Origin: Cyanophora paradoxa
Lineage: Eukaryota > Glaucocystophyceae > Cyanophorales > Cyanophoraceae
Assembly: GCA_004431415.1 (NCBI GenBank)
Contig: QPMI01000233.1
Location: 99,214 to 163,213 of the forward strand
Length of the DNA: 64,000 nt
Direction: 5' to 3'
The first letter of the stretch is position 1; every line of letters begins with the position of its first letter. The notes under the pieces were generated by a model. The model had not been told where the DNA came from. It searched no databases and saw only the letters and a program-made list of their open reading frames with translations. Shown here piece by piece: positions 48,517-57,720 of the stretch. The position numbers and the translations under genes are program-made.

Positions 48517-51500
48517 CATTACGGCCCCTGACGGCTCCCTTGCTGACTGGTCCCTCCTCTGGAGTCACGGCCGTGTCCCGGCATACTACAAACGTGCCCC
48601 CTCCTGGTGGGACGCTGTCCGCGAAGAACTCTCTCTCTCCCACCCTTCCATTCGGTCCCCTTTCCTCCCCCGCTACCCTATGCCCCCGCCGCCCTCTATC
48701 CCAGACATTCGTCGCTCTCTCCAAGCCAATGCCGTCCTTGCGGGACTCAACATTGGTGACTTTGTCTGGACATCCCAAGGCCTTGTCGGCCGCGTCGTTG
48801 GGAAACCCCCTATCCCGGACGAAAACCCGGACGAACTGGCTTCGGAGGACTCCGACGCGGATCCTAACTGCCCCCGAGATTCAGAGTATAACTATGGGGT
48901 GGAACTAGTCCATTACTGCCTCACCCCGTACGATGGATTTTCCACGCGCGACCCCGGTCTATCGGCTCTTGAACTCGACCCCGCCTGGCGTGAACGCAAA
49001 CTGGAATTCCAATTCTGTCCTCACCCAAAGTATTGCGGCTCTGAACAGCTTCATCGCGAGCTGGGCCTCTCCACGACTGCTTGCAGATGGGTCGAGTACG
49101 CATCTCACGTTCGGCGAATCCCGGGGGGCTCCTCGTGCGAATCGAAGGGCTGGTCTCCGAGCCTCTCCCACCTAAATAGGCCGGCTCCCACCCGCTCCCG
49201 GCAACTGCCCGACTCCGCCTCCGCTTTCACATGTTCCCACTCCAGAGGGCAGCAGACCACACGTGCTCAGCCCACACGAGCAGCTAAAAAGGCCCGCCTT
49301 GATCCCTCCTCCGACGCCTCCGCGGCCCAATATGACCTCGAAATTCCCCCTCCCAACCTCCCCCGTGAAATCACACATATTGGTTTCATCGATCTCTGGC
49401 TCCGGGAAACTGCCTGGTGGGACTCTTTCCGCGCGGAGGCCCAGGCCACCAATGTTGCCCTTGAGCGACGCCCACGCCCGATGACCCCTGCCTCACAAGC
49501 CGACCATGAATTCTATGAATCCTCGGCCGGGCTCGATTTCGTCTTCGCCACCTCTCGAGCTCTCTTTGCCGAGCTCTGCCCGACGCTCTGTGCCCTAAAC
49601 TCCCCGCCCCCTCCCCTCGGCCCTACTCCCCGGGTAATATACACGGACGCCAGCACACAAAAACAGGGCTCTGCCTCTGTCCGAACCACCTACGCCGGCC
49701 TTGCACCTCTCGAAAATAATCCCGACCTACCTGACAAAATCGAGTTCGCCCGCCGCCTCCCTGGCGTCCAGCACAACGTGAACCTGGGAGAGCTAGCAGG
49801 CGCGATCTCCGCAGCATTCACGTACTTCGGGCCCACGGGCGGGAAAATTATCACGGACAGCCAGAACACTATCCGAGCCCTGACAGCCTTCGCCTTTCGA
49901 GACCCTTCATCTTTCTCCCATCCCATCAATTTCCGCACCCTGCTCCGCCGAGAAGACGGGGCCCTTCTCCTCAACGCTCGAACGCAATACGCCATCCGTA
50001 TCGCCCAAGACCCGAATTTCCAAGTCACGCTACAGTGGGTCCCCTCTCACCAACCAAAGACCATTCCGCGGCCAACTCCAACGGCTCAGACCCCAACGGC
50101 GACCCGCCGCCTGGCCCCCTCCTCCCCCCGCCGACCCCGTGTCCCCCTCAGCGGACCAGCTGCCCCCCTACCTACCGCCCCGCAGACATTCCCTGCCTCG
50201 GCTCCCTACCACTATATTGGTGGAATGGACATCCCGGATGCCCGACTGCTTTTTTCGGACGACTCCTCCCTGCCCCTCCCCCCGTCACTATTCTCGTCCC
50301 TCTTCCCGCCTCGCCGGCACACCCGCACATATATTCTAGCTGACAGCCCCGCCGACTACAATTTCCTCCGATGCCAAGCGGACCTCGTTGACTATGTTGA
50401 TGCCTCCGAGACTACCAACACCCACCTGGTCCTTGACCTCGTCCCCCTCGCGTCCGCCCGACTTGAACGCGCCTTCACGGCGGCGGAAACCGTCATCTGG
50501 AACCGCTGCATCCGACTTCCCAAAGATCATACTCTTTTTCTCTCCGACGAACACCTGACCATTGTCTCGGACTGCGACATCCTCCGCGCCTACTCCGCTT
50601 TCCTTGAAGCCTTAGGACGCAGAGACATCACCCACAACATCTCCTTCCAGTGCTGCTCCCCTCCCAACCCAATCTTCCTCCAACCACTCCCCGAGGACGC
50701 CCCTGACGCTGACTACCCTGATCCCGGGCCTACAAGGAAACTCGCCCTCGACTACTACTTGGCCCATCCTAGGGCTTCCGGTTCCACCTGGCATTTCCAC
50801 CAAACTTCCCTCTGCAAACCCGCTGTCCCCGCCGACCGTGACACGCCTCTTCCCGCCTGGTACTGGGACGAGGATCTCACACTCGCCCCCACCCCCCAGA
50901 CTGAGGCTGGCACCCCTCTAATCGCGTACCACCGTTGCGACCCTGGCATGTGGGGCATCCCTATTTCCTCCCTGATCGCAGAACAATGGGCACGGGGACC
51001 CGCCCTGTCCTGCCCGCACTGCCACCCCACCCCCGCTCCGCCTGGCCCCCCACCCACGTTCCCTCTCCGCGACCAAACCGGCGCCCTTCCTGTTTTATTC
51101 GAACGCTATGGACGCCGAGCCATCCCCTACTCAGCTGCCATCGATCCTGACGGCCCCCGGTATGATCGCCGAGTACATCCCCTCCTTGCCGGCATAACAT
51201 CTCGCCTGGCTGCCCTTAAAGCGGCCCCCCTCTCCCTCATCGACCCCAACCCTCGATCTGGGGCCCACCTGGCCACACCCATTCTCCTCGCACAACCCAT
51301 ACCTGCAGAACCCGTCGACGCTTTCTTCAGGCTCCTTCAAAACCGACAAGTCTCCTTCCGCCTGCATGCCCCAACCACCCCCAAGTGCCTCTTTCTCTCG
51401 TCCTCCCAAGCAACCTCGATCCTAATGGGCACAGCCCCCACTGCCCTCTCGCTCAAAGCCCGTGCAGGCCAGCCGCAAATGGACCGACCCTACGTCCCGC

Positions 51501-52261
51501 ACCCTTTCTCCCCAACAGAATACGATTATATTCTCCTTCCCCTACCCCCCTCTGGGTCCCGACCCTGGCGACTAGCAATTATCTCGGCCCGCCTCCGCGA
51601 AATCCGCATCCTGGACGTCACCCGCAAACCCACCTCCGACGTCACGGTCCCTCTTAAAGACTGGGTTATCAACTGGTGGACGGCGACTCTCCGCCCCGGC
51701 GACCCCTCCCCACGCTCGGCCTGGAAGTACGACACCAGCACCTTTCCCACACAAGCCTGGAAAAACGTTCACACGGGTGAAGACGCTCTCTTCGTCATGA
51801 CCGCCGCTGAGTTCATTGGCCGTGGTGAGGAAGTCCACCTGTATGGCAAAGGACGGGGCCGCCCCATCCCCTTCCACGCCCCCATTTACCGGGAGCGTTG
51901 GGCGGCCGCTCTCCTTCTCCGGGACCCTGAGGTCCTCCTGGGGACAGTCCAGGCCAACGACCCAGCATTCACAATAAAACGGCAGCGCACGACCCCGCGC
52001 ACCAGCTCCCGCACTTCCCAGCACACGGCAGCCAAAGCCCGCCGTCTAGTCAGACGCAAACGCGACTCCACCCCTCCCCCCTTCCGTCCTCACCCTTCCC
52101 CCCCGCCCCTTACACCGGCACCCCCCCGGTCTCCCACTTCCCCTCCCTCCTCCCCGCAGCCCCCCACCCCCCCCACCCTGCTCTTCCCCACCCCCACGCC
52201 CCCCGGCACCCGAGGTCCGACCAACTGCTTCCCCAGGCCGAACCCCCGCTCACCCGACTGA
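48386..52261 (+). CDS. Retrotransposon RNase H plus first (degenerate) Ulp1-like domain
   Basis: 1291 codons in the +1 frame after the RT. The N-terminal 300 residues (FDENILYFISTQLSPLTLQQ) look like an RT-connection region. RNase H follows: YTDAS (about 49640), NLGELAGAI (Glu), IITDSQNTIRAL (Asp), LQWVPSHQP (His, about 50033). The usual N-x-A-A-D helix does not follow. Instead come about 400 unrecognised residues (with a CPHC near 51020), then a C48/Ulp1-like fold at about 51280-51830: AEPVDAFFRLLQNR, CLFLSSSQA, YDYILLPLP, RPWRLAIISARLREIRILDV, HTGEDALFVMTAAEF. The expected catalytic His and Cys positions hold Arg-Pro and Asp-Ala, so it is probably inactive. The stop lies in Pro-rich, C-homopolymer DNA. 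Confidence 0.75.
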   Translation: MASPPAGPIFDENILYFISTQLSPLTLQQAGQRLYRCGLLTIRDITAPDGSLADWSLLWSHGRVPAYYKRAPSWWDAVREELSLSHPSIRSPFLPRYPMPPPPSIPDIRRSLQANAVLAGLNIGDFVWTSQGLVGRVVGKPPIPDENPDELASEDSDADPNCPRDSEYNYGVELVHYCLTPYDGFSTRDPGLSALELDPAWRERKLEFQFCPHPKYCGSEQLHRELGLSTTACRWVEYASHVRRIPGGSSCESKGWSPSLSHLNRPAPTRSRQLPDSASAFTCSHSRGQQTTRAQPTRAAKKARLDPSSDASAAQYDLEIPPPNLPREITHIGFIDLWLRETAWWDSFRAEAQATNVALERRPRPMTPASQADHEFYESSAGLDFVFATSRALFAELCPTLCALNSPPPPLGPTPRVIYTDASTQKQGSASVRTTYAGLAPLENNPDLPDKIEFARRLPGVQHNVNLGELAGAISAAFTYFGPTGGKIITDSQNTIRALTAFAFRDPSSFSHPINFRTLLRREDGALLLNARTQYAIRIAQDPNFQVTLQWVPSHQPKTIPRPTPTAQTPTATRRLAPSSPRRPRVPLSGPAAPLPTAPQTFPASAPYHYIGGMDIPDARLLFSDDSSLPLPPSLFSSLFPPRRHTRTYILADSPADYNFLRCQADLVDYVDASETTNTHLVLDLVPLASARLERAFTAAETVIWNRCIRLPKDHTLFLSDEHLTIVSDCDILRAYSAFLEALGRRDITHNISFQCCSPPNPIFLQPLPEDAPDADYPDPGPTRKLALDYYLAHPRASGSTWHFHQTSLCKPAVPADRDTPLPAWYWDEDLTLAPTPQTEAGTPLIAYHRCDPGMWGIPISSLIAEQWARGPALSCPHCHPTPAPPGPPPTFPLRDQTGALPVLFERYGRRAIPYSAAIDPDGPRYDRRVHPLLAGITSRLAALKAAPLSLIDPNPRSGAHLATPILLAQPIPAEPVDAFFRLLQNRQVSFRLHAPTTPKCLFLSSSQATSILMGTAPTALSLKARAGQPQMDRPYVPHPFSPTEYDYILLPLPPSGSRPWRLAIISARLREIRILDVTRKPTSDVTVPLKDWVINWWTATLRPGDPSPRSAWKYDTSTFPTQAWKNVHTGEDALFVMTAAEFIGRGEEVHLYGKGRGRPIPFHAPIYRERWAAALLLRDPEVLLGTVQANDPAFTIKRQRTTPRTSSRTSQHTAAKARRLVRRKRDSTPPPFRPHPSPPPLTPAPPRSPTSPPSSPQPPTPPTLLFPTPTPPGTRGPTNCFPRPNPRSPD

Positions 52262-52280
52262 ATTTCCCCTCCCCCGCCCT

Positions 52281-55028
52281 CTGACGCTGGCGGAGAAAAG
52301 CTGGCTGGGGAATGCCTTCCGGTTTGCAGACAATGATTACTGCGCGGAGCAAACTCTCATGTCGAAACCCCCCCTCCCACCCGCCCCCCGACCCGACCCT
52401 CATCGTCACTCACTTATTCGACGAGGCGACCTTATCCACCTCCGGCCGAATGCCGCCCTCAGCCTCCCCCTCGTGGAAGCCTTTCTTGACCTGCTCTCTT
52501 CCCGGGAAGCCGCCCTGGCCTCGCCCCACCCTGCCTACTTCCTGTCGTCCAGCTCCTACCCCGCTAGCGCAACCTCCCAATTCGACTCTCGGGGCTCTGC
52601 CCTCCTCCCCCTACACCGATACCTTCCCCACGGACGACTCCTCGATGCCCGCCTTGTTCTTGTCCCCATCCTTACCTATCGCCCAACTCAACAGAACCCA
52701 CCAGCCCCCTCGCCGACCCCTCCTTCCGGCATATCACGGCACCCTCAAGGCCCCCCGGGACACTGGCATCTACTTGTTCTATTCCCTCAGTCGCGCTCTT
52801 TCTACTTCCACAATGGCTCCCTCGACGTCCCTGATCACCTCGTCTCCTTTGCGCAAGACTTGGCGGCCACTTGGAGTCAGCGCGACTCTGGATCTCTTCT
52901 TCCCCCCACTCAGTTCTGCAGATGGACCCACCTACGCCCGGAAACATCCCTCTCCGTTCTCCAGCCCCCAAACAGCACGGCCTGCGGCCCACTCCTTCTC
53001 CTCACAGCTGACCTACTCAGTCGCTCCTCGGCACTTGCCCCGTCGGACTTGCCCCGCCCCCCAGCCTACATTCAGGTCGACAATGCAGCGCTCCGCAGAT
53101 ACCGTGAATATATTGCCCTCAGCCTCTGCTACGGGTCCGTCACCCTTGACCCTATATGCTGCGGTCCTGCCCTCCCAGCCCTCAGGCCCCCACCAACCTT
53201 CCCTGGGCGTACCCAACCGCCACGCCGCCCCCCAGTCTCCACCGGCGGCACTCTGCCCCCCCTCGACTCCCCCCCACCCTCTCCCATCCACCCAGCCCTC
53301 CCGCACTCCCCAACTGTGCTTGCGTCCCCCCCGCCTCACCCTGAAGGGCCCGCCACCCCCCTCCCTCCCGGTGCCCGCTACGCCCAAGAACTCGCCTCTC
53401 AGCTCGCTGACCTGGCCCGCAACGAAGCTTCCGCAACAGCGCGCTGTCTCTTCCGGCCGTCCCACGTGACCCCACTCGAGGCGACTACCATCCTAGCTGA
53501 AGCCGCTCATCGCGACGCCGCCCAGCCGCCACCACGGTCCGCCAAAACATCTAAAACAGCCGCAAAGAAAGAGGCAGCTCGGACCCCGGCCACGAACCGT
53601 ATCCCGAACCCAGCCTATACTCCTGACAACTGCCACAATGATGCCGCTGACAAACTTGCCAAAACGGCCCCCGACGCCCCCCTCTCAGCCCTTCTCTTCA
53701 TTCCCCACAGCTTCAAATGCTTCCTCATCCGCGTCGGCCTTCCGCCCCCACTATCCCACGGCCCAGTCCCCGGAGCCGAGCCCTACCGAGGCAGCCTCCA
53801 CGCGTACCGTGTCGAGGGGGACCCCCGCTCCCACTTCCTAGCCGAAGCCTCCCTCTCCCAATACCTCGACTGGCGCCAACTTCGTAATGCAGGGGCCGTC
53901 CTCAGCAATCCTCACGTTACCCTCGCCCCAGCCCTCTCCCTCGTGTCAGACAAGCCCCCGGACCGCCGTACCCCCACCGGCGATCACCTCCGCAAAGTCA
54001 GATTCCAGTGTATTCTTGGAGGCCTTCCCTCCCTCACCGTCCGCCTCCTCCATGACCTCGACCTATACGGCCCTCTCTTTCCGGACGGTATTGCTCACTG
54101 CCCCTTCTGCCACCTCCCTCCTACCCCTGCCCCTTCCCCTGAGGACGCTGCTTCCCCACCCCCACCCTCCCCACCCCCTGCCACGTGCACCCCCCCGGAC
54201 TCCCCCTCGAGCTCGCCCTTTTCAACCCACCCCCCCGAAGACTTCATTCACATATTTACTTGCCCCGCCGCTCGCCTCCTCCTCCAAGCTTTCCAGGACG
54301 CACTCGTGACCTTCCTCCGCGCCCGGGTTCTCCGCCACTCGCCCACACCCTTAGGACACGACGATACTATTTTTCAACTCTTTCCCTTCCTCCGCCTCGT
54401 CTCCCCTGACCCCGCCTCTCCCCTCCACTCCGCCCTCCTCTCCCCCACCGCAAATCCGGCCCTCTTCCGCCCCCCAGGTCTCACCGATACCCTATGGAAA
54501 AAGCTTAGCCCGGCCCTGGCTGACATGCTCCCCTTCCCCGCCCCTGCCCTCCTGCGCCTAGGTACCCCGGCAGGATTGCCCGCCCTCTGCACAGCCCTGG
54601 GCATCAACAAGACCACCACAATGTCAATCCAAAAAGATCTAGCGCTACTCCTCGACCAACACCTCCGTGCGATCTGGAGGGACCGCTGCGCCCGCAACCA
54701 CGCCTGGGAGCTCCGCCACGGCATCACTGACAGAACCAAACGTCGATACCGCAAACATGCAGACACCAAACCCTCCCGCTCGCCGCCAGTACAGCCGCCT
54801 GGTCCCCCCCTCCCCCCCGCCCCCCCCGCCCCTCCCTCCATGATACCATCTCCATCACTGACTTCTGCTGCGGATTGGACTCGGAAGGTCAACCATGGGT
54901 TCTCCTGGAAAATTTCCGCCAAGCAATCGCACGACTCCCTGCCGCCCCCTCACCCCAGGGCGCCCCCCCCCCCAGGCCCCCCCCTCCCTCCAGCCGCCCG
55001 ATGCCGGACCCGTCGCCATGACATCTGA
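52281..55028 (+). CDS. Retrotransposon second Ulp1-like protease, RNase H tail motif and zinc knuckle
   Basis: The frame is open and protein-like before the first ATG (52359): LTLAEKSWLGNAFRFADNDY. The Ulp1/C48-like domain runs from about 52281 to 53130: LPLVEAFLDLLSSRE, AYFLSSSS, GHWHLLVLFPQSRSFYFHNG (His at 52761, Asn 17 residues later where Ulp1 has Asp), and QPPNSTACGPLLLLTADLL (Cys at 52983). The triad is therefore plausibly complete. Further on, DNCHNDAADKLAKTAP (about 53630) matches the last RNase H helix, and CPFCHLP...DFIHIFTCPA (about 54098-54270) the C-terminal zinc knuckle of plant-type LINEs, followed by HLRAIWRDRCARNHAWE. The end of the frame (after about 54800) is probably shifted; the +2 frame there reads ISITDFCCGLDSEGQPWVLL. 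Confidence 0.75.
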   Translation: MTLAEKSWLGNAFRFADNDYCAEQTLMSKPPLPPAPRPDPHRHSLIRRGDLIHLRPNAALSLPLVEAFLDLLSSREAALASPHPAYFLSSSSYPASATSQFDSRGSALLPLHRYLPHGRLLDARLVLVPILTYRPTQQNPPAPSPTPPSGISRHPQGPPGHWHLLVLFPQSRSFYFHNGSLDVPDHLVSFAQDLAATWSQRDSGSLLPPTQFCRWTHLRPETSLSVLQPPNSTACGPLLLLTADLLSRSSALAPSDLPRPPAYIQVDNAALRRYREYIALSLCYGSVTLDPICCGPALPALRPPPTFPGRTQPPRRPPVSTGGTLPPLDSPPPSPIHPALPHSPTVLASPPPHPEGPATPLPPGARYAQELASQLADLARNEASATARCLFRPSHVTPLEATTILAEAAHRDAAQPPPRSAKTSKTAAKKEAARTPATNRIPNPAYTPDNCHNDAADKLAKTAPDAPLSALLFIPHSFKCFLIRVGLPPPLSHGPVPGAEPYRGSLHAYRVEGDPRSHFLAEASLSQYLDWRQLRNAGAVLSNPHVTLAPALSLVSDKPPDRRTPTGDHLRKVRFQCILGGLPSLTVRLLHDLDLYGPLFPDGIAHCPFCHLPPTPAPSPEDAASPPPPSPPPATCTPPDSPSSSPFSTHPPEDFIHIFTCPAARLLLQAFQDALVTFLRARVLRHSPTPLGHDDTIFQLFPFLRLVSPDPASPLHSALLSPTANPALFRPPGLTDTLWKKLSPALADMLPFPAPALLRLGTPAGLPALCTALGINKTTTMSIQKDLALLLDQHLRAIWRDRCARNHAWELRHGITDRTKRRYRKHADTKPSRSPPVQPPGPPLPPAPPAPPSMIPSPSLTSAADWTRKVNHGFSWKISAKQSHDSLPPPHPRAPPPPGPPLPPAARCRTRRHDI

Positions 55029-57335
55029 CTTCTCTTGCACCTGCGGCATTCGACTTGCCTCCGCAGCTGCCCTCCAGGCCCACTCCGACGCCAGACGGGG
55101 AAAGTGCGCCGCTCGCCCTGAGCCCATTTCATGCTCTGCCTCCCAACCTGCTGCACCCCCAACGCAACCATCACACAAGAACCCCGACACCGGTACCCTG
55201 CCCGCTTCGCCTGCAGGCCCTACGTCCACTACTCAACCTTCCAAGCGCCCCGCTCCGGTGCCCCCCCTGGCCCCTCCCCCGAAACGCACACGCCCGTCGC
55301 CTGCCTCGCGCACACGCCCGTCGCCTGCCTCGGTCTCCGCAAATTGGACCCCAATCCGCGAGTGCTTGAATAGCCGCACTATAGCTAGTTGCTCAGCTAG
55401 CACTGGCGCCCACGCTAGTGCTGGCCCCACCAACGCCGGCGCCTCCAGCTCGGACGCTGCGCTGCATGACGCCGAGAGTTGTCGTACGAACCACGCGTAC
55501 GGATCCGGACGCGTACTAGCCATGCGTACGGCCGCGTATACGTACCTCGCAGTTAGCCCCCGCGCTAGCGCCCACGTGCACGCCAGCGCTGGCCCCGCCG
55601 ACGCCGGCGTCACGGACGCTGCGCCGCATGACGCCGGTCTCGTACTCCTGGGCCGGCCTGCACGCCGCGCCCCACAAGTCCAACAGTCCTTCAGCCGCCC
55701 GGCCCCTCTCCCCGCGCGCCTCCTCCTCTGTGTTCTCCTTGCCGCCCTTGTCCCCGCCGCTCTTGCGGACATCGAGCCCAGCACAGCAACGGCCGCTGCA
55801 GTCGCTACCGCCGCCGCTGCCCTCTCCTCTCCGACACTAGTCACGGCGGCCTCGTCCCTTCTAATGTTATACCCTCCCTCTCTTTACACCGCTGACCGTA
55901 TTGACGCTCGCCGCCATCGTGATGTGCTCCAGATCCCTGTCCTAGCACACCCCCCGGACGCGGCTAATGCGAAGCTGAACCTCCGCGCCCTCATGTGGAA
56001 TATTCGCCGCTTGGAGGGGAAGGCGAGCGGCAACAATATTGCAACTAAATTTATCAGCGCAATCGACTATGGCCGCCGTGACTGGGACTGTCACTTCGTT
56101 GCTCTTCAAGAGGTCGACATGGTCCCCGTCGACCGCCCCCCCTCGAAGCCCTTTCCGCCCAATATCCGCGATCACCTGATTAAGACAGCAGTCCGCCGCC
56201 ATAAATCTAGCTACCTTGTCTACTCCCCTCCATCCGCGGCCCGCCCTGGCACCGCCGGCTCCGCGCTGTGGATCTCAGCAAGCTATGCAGCGCACCGCCA
56301 GGCGGATTATGCGTTTGATGGCCGAGTAGCCGGCACTCGGTTTGACTTCCCGTGCACGCGCGAGCGCCTCATTGTCCTTTCCCTCTATGTGCCGGACTGT
56401 GGGCACGACAATTTGCAAAAAGAGCTCCACGACCTCACCGAATACCTGATCGCGAAGGTCGCACCCGACATCCACGAACCTGACTGGCAGACACATCTCC
56501 TGGTACTTGGCGATATGAATAGCACCTACTCTCCGTGCAACGACCGGATCACCGGGGGCAACCCGCGCACTGAAACTACCCCCCCGAACTCCTACGCGGA
56601 AATCTGGACCCTCCTTCGAGCGACCTGGGGCCTCAGCGACACCGGTACCCCCGGCGATTTCACGCACATCTCACACCGCGCGGACTTCATCGATGAGCGA
56701 GGCCACCGCCCTCTCCTGGATGCCGCCCGCCTCGACTATGCCCTTGCCTCCCCCACCCTAGCGGCCCGATCGCTAGGCACTCGTACACTGGCTGTCCCTG
56801 GACGACCTTCTCCCCTGCTCTCAGCTGACCACTTCCCAGTACTTGCTACTTTCACAACCGAAGGAGTGCTCTCCGCCCCCCCGACCGAACCCCGCCAGCC
56901 CCGACCCCAGCCTCTCCCTCCTCTCTTCAACTATGCCGCCCAGCCTGCACCCATCCGGCTTGCTTTCAAGCTCGCTGTCGAAGCTTTTCTCAATAAACAC
57001 GGCCAGCGGTATATCCAGCTCCTTCTCGCTCCCGAGAGCAGCCCCGAATACGCCCACTGCGCCACGAAATCCCACCGCTCCCTCCTCTGCGCAATCGCCC
57101 AAAGTATCAAATCCGTCGCTCACGCTCAAGAATTCTCTACCGCAAAAGTCCTCCAACACCGAGTAGCTGCCCAGGGAGATATGGCTAAATTCAACCACCT
57201 ATCTGCACTGGACGCTGACGACGAACAACTCGTTGGCCGCGTTGGACAGGCCCTAAACGACTGGGCGCACCAAGGCTCCACAGACCACCCGCCTGACGAA
57301 AATCTGCGGGCTCGGACACCACACTGGCATTCTGC
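55018..57335 (+). CDS. Retrotransposon zinc finger and AP-type endonuclease (3' truncated)
   Basis: The ATG at 55018 overlaps the upstream stop (ATGACATCTGA). A finger DFSCTCGIRLASAAALQAHS...KC (C-x-C-x12-H-x6-C) comes first, then Ala/Pro-rich repeats containing the 97-bp block, a hydrophobic stretch (about 55700-55880), and the endonuclease/exonuclease/phosphatase fold: LRALMWNIRRLEGK (Asn), VALQEVDMV (Glu), LSLYVPDCG, LLVLGDMNSTYSP (Asp/Asn), RLDYALASP, LLSADHFPVLATF (terminal Asp-His). All catalytic positions are present. About 130 residues of linker follow, then the element ends at 57335; the frame continues into host array DNA to 57474. Normally such a domain lies upstream of the RT. Confidence 0.82.
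55353..55449 (+). repeat. 97-bp inverted repeat, right copy
   Basis: Matches the reverse complement of 46403-46499 except for one base. It is read in frame here (IRECLNSRTIAS...). A related weaker repeat of its second half occurs at about 55558-55635. Confidence 0.9.
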
Positions 57336-57354
57336 CCGTGCATGCGCCGCGGCG
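57336..57354. repeat. Right target-site duplication
   Basis: CCGTGCATGCGCCGCGGCG, identical to 45749-45767, and followed by TGGGCGCGCGGAAAG, the continuation of the array unit broken at 45767. Confidence 0.9.
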
Positions 57355-57720
57355 TGGGCGCGCGGAAAGCTGTCCGGGCCTGTCCAGGATCGAATTTTCA
57401 GGGTCGGCTGGATTCTCGCGCCTTGTCGGTCGTCGGAGCTCGCGAAAAGCTTTAATAAAATCTCAAATGAATAATGTAGCGATGCGCATGCGCGAGAATG
57501 CGAGGGCGCGCGGAAAGATGTTCAGGTCCGTCCAGGATCGAATTTTCGGGGTCGGCTGGGTCCTCGCGGCCCGGCGCATCTGTAAAGCGTGCGGAATGCT
57601 TCCTCTACATCTTAAATGCTTATGCTATTGTTCCGCGCATGCGCCGCGGCGCGGGCGCGCGGAAAGATGCTCGGGCCTGTTCAGGATCGAATTTTTGCCG
57701 TCGGGTACCTTCCTGCGCTA
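57336..57720. repeat. Right part of the ~150-bp tandem array
   Basis: Two and a half units sharing GCGCGCGGAAAGATG, AGGATCGAATTTT and CGGGGTCGGCTGGGTCCTCG with the left array. Same orientation as the left part, confirming that one array was split by the insertion. Nature unknown (satellite-like). Confidence 0.8.

Larger units (their letters stand above)
45768..57335 (-). mobile_element. 11.6-kb non-LTR retrotransposon insertion with 5' inversion
   Basis: The insertion is bounded by a perfect 19-bp target-site duplication. Immediately inside the left copy is T14 (45768-45781), i.e. a poly(A) tail on the minus strand, so the element's 3' end lies left. The first 0.7 kb (45782-46499) is in tail orientation; from about 46500 to 57335 the sequence is coding on the plus strand, i.e. 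inverted. This is the signature of target-primed reverse transcription with twin priming. Coding regions in the inverted part: reverse transcriptase, partial RNase H, two Ulp1-like folds, RNase H tail motif, CPFC...H...C knuckle, CxC-H-C finger, AP-type endonuclease. Long open frames (up to about 1290 codons) suggest a recent insertion. No LTR, tyrosine recombinase or integrase was seen. Confidence 0.88.

Noticed and set aside
45768-57335. LTR retrotransposon or DNA transposon interpretation
   Set aside because: There are no long terminal repeats, integrase or transposase. The 97-bp inverted repeat is internal, and the poly(A) tail with a 19-bp target duplication fits non-LTR insertion.
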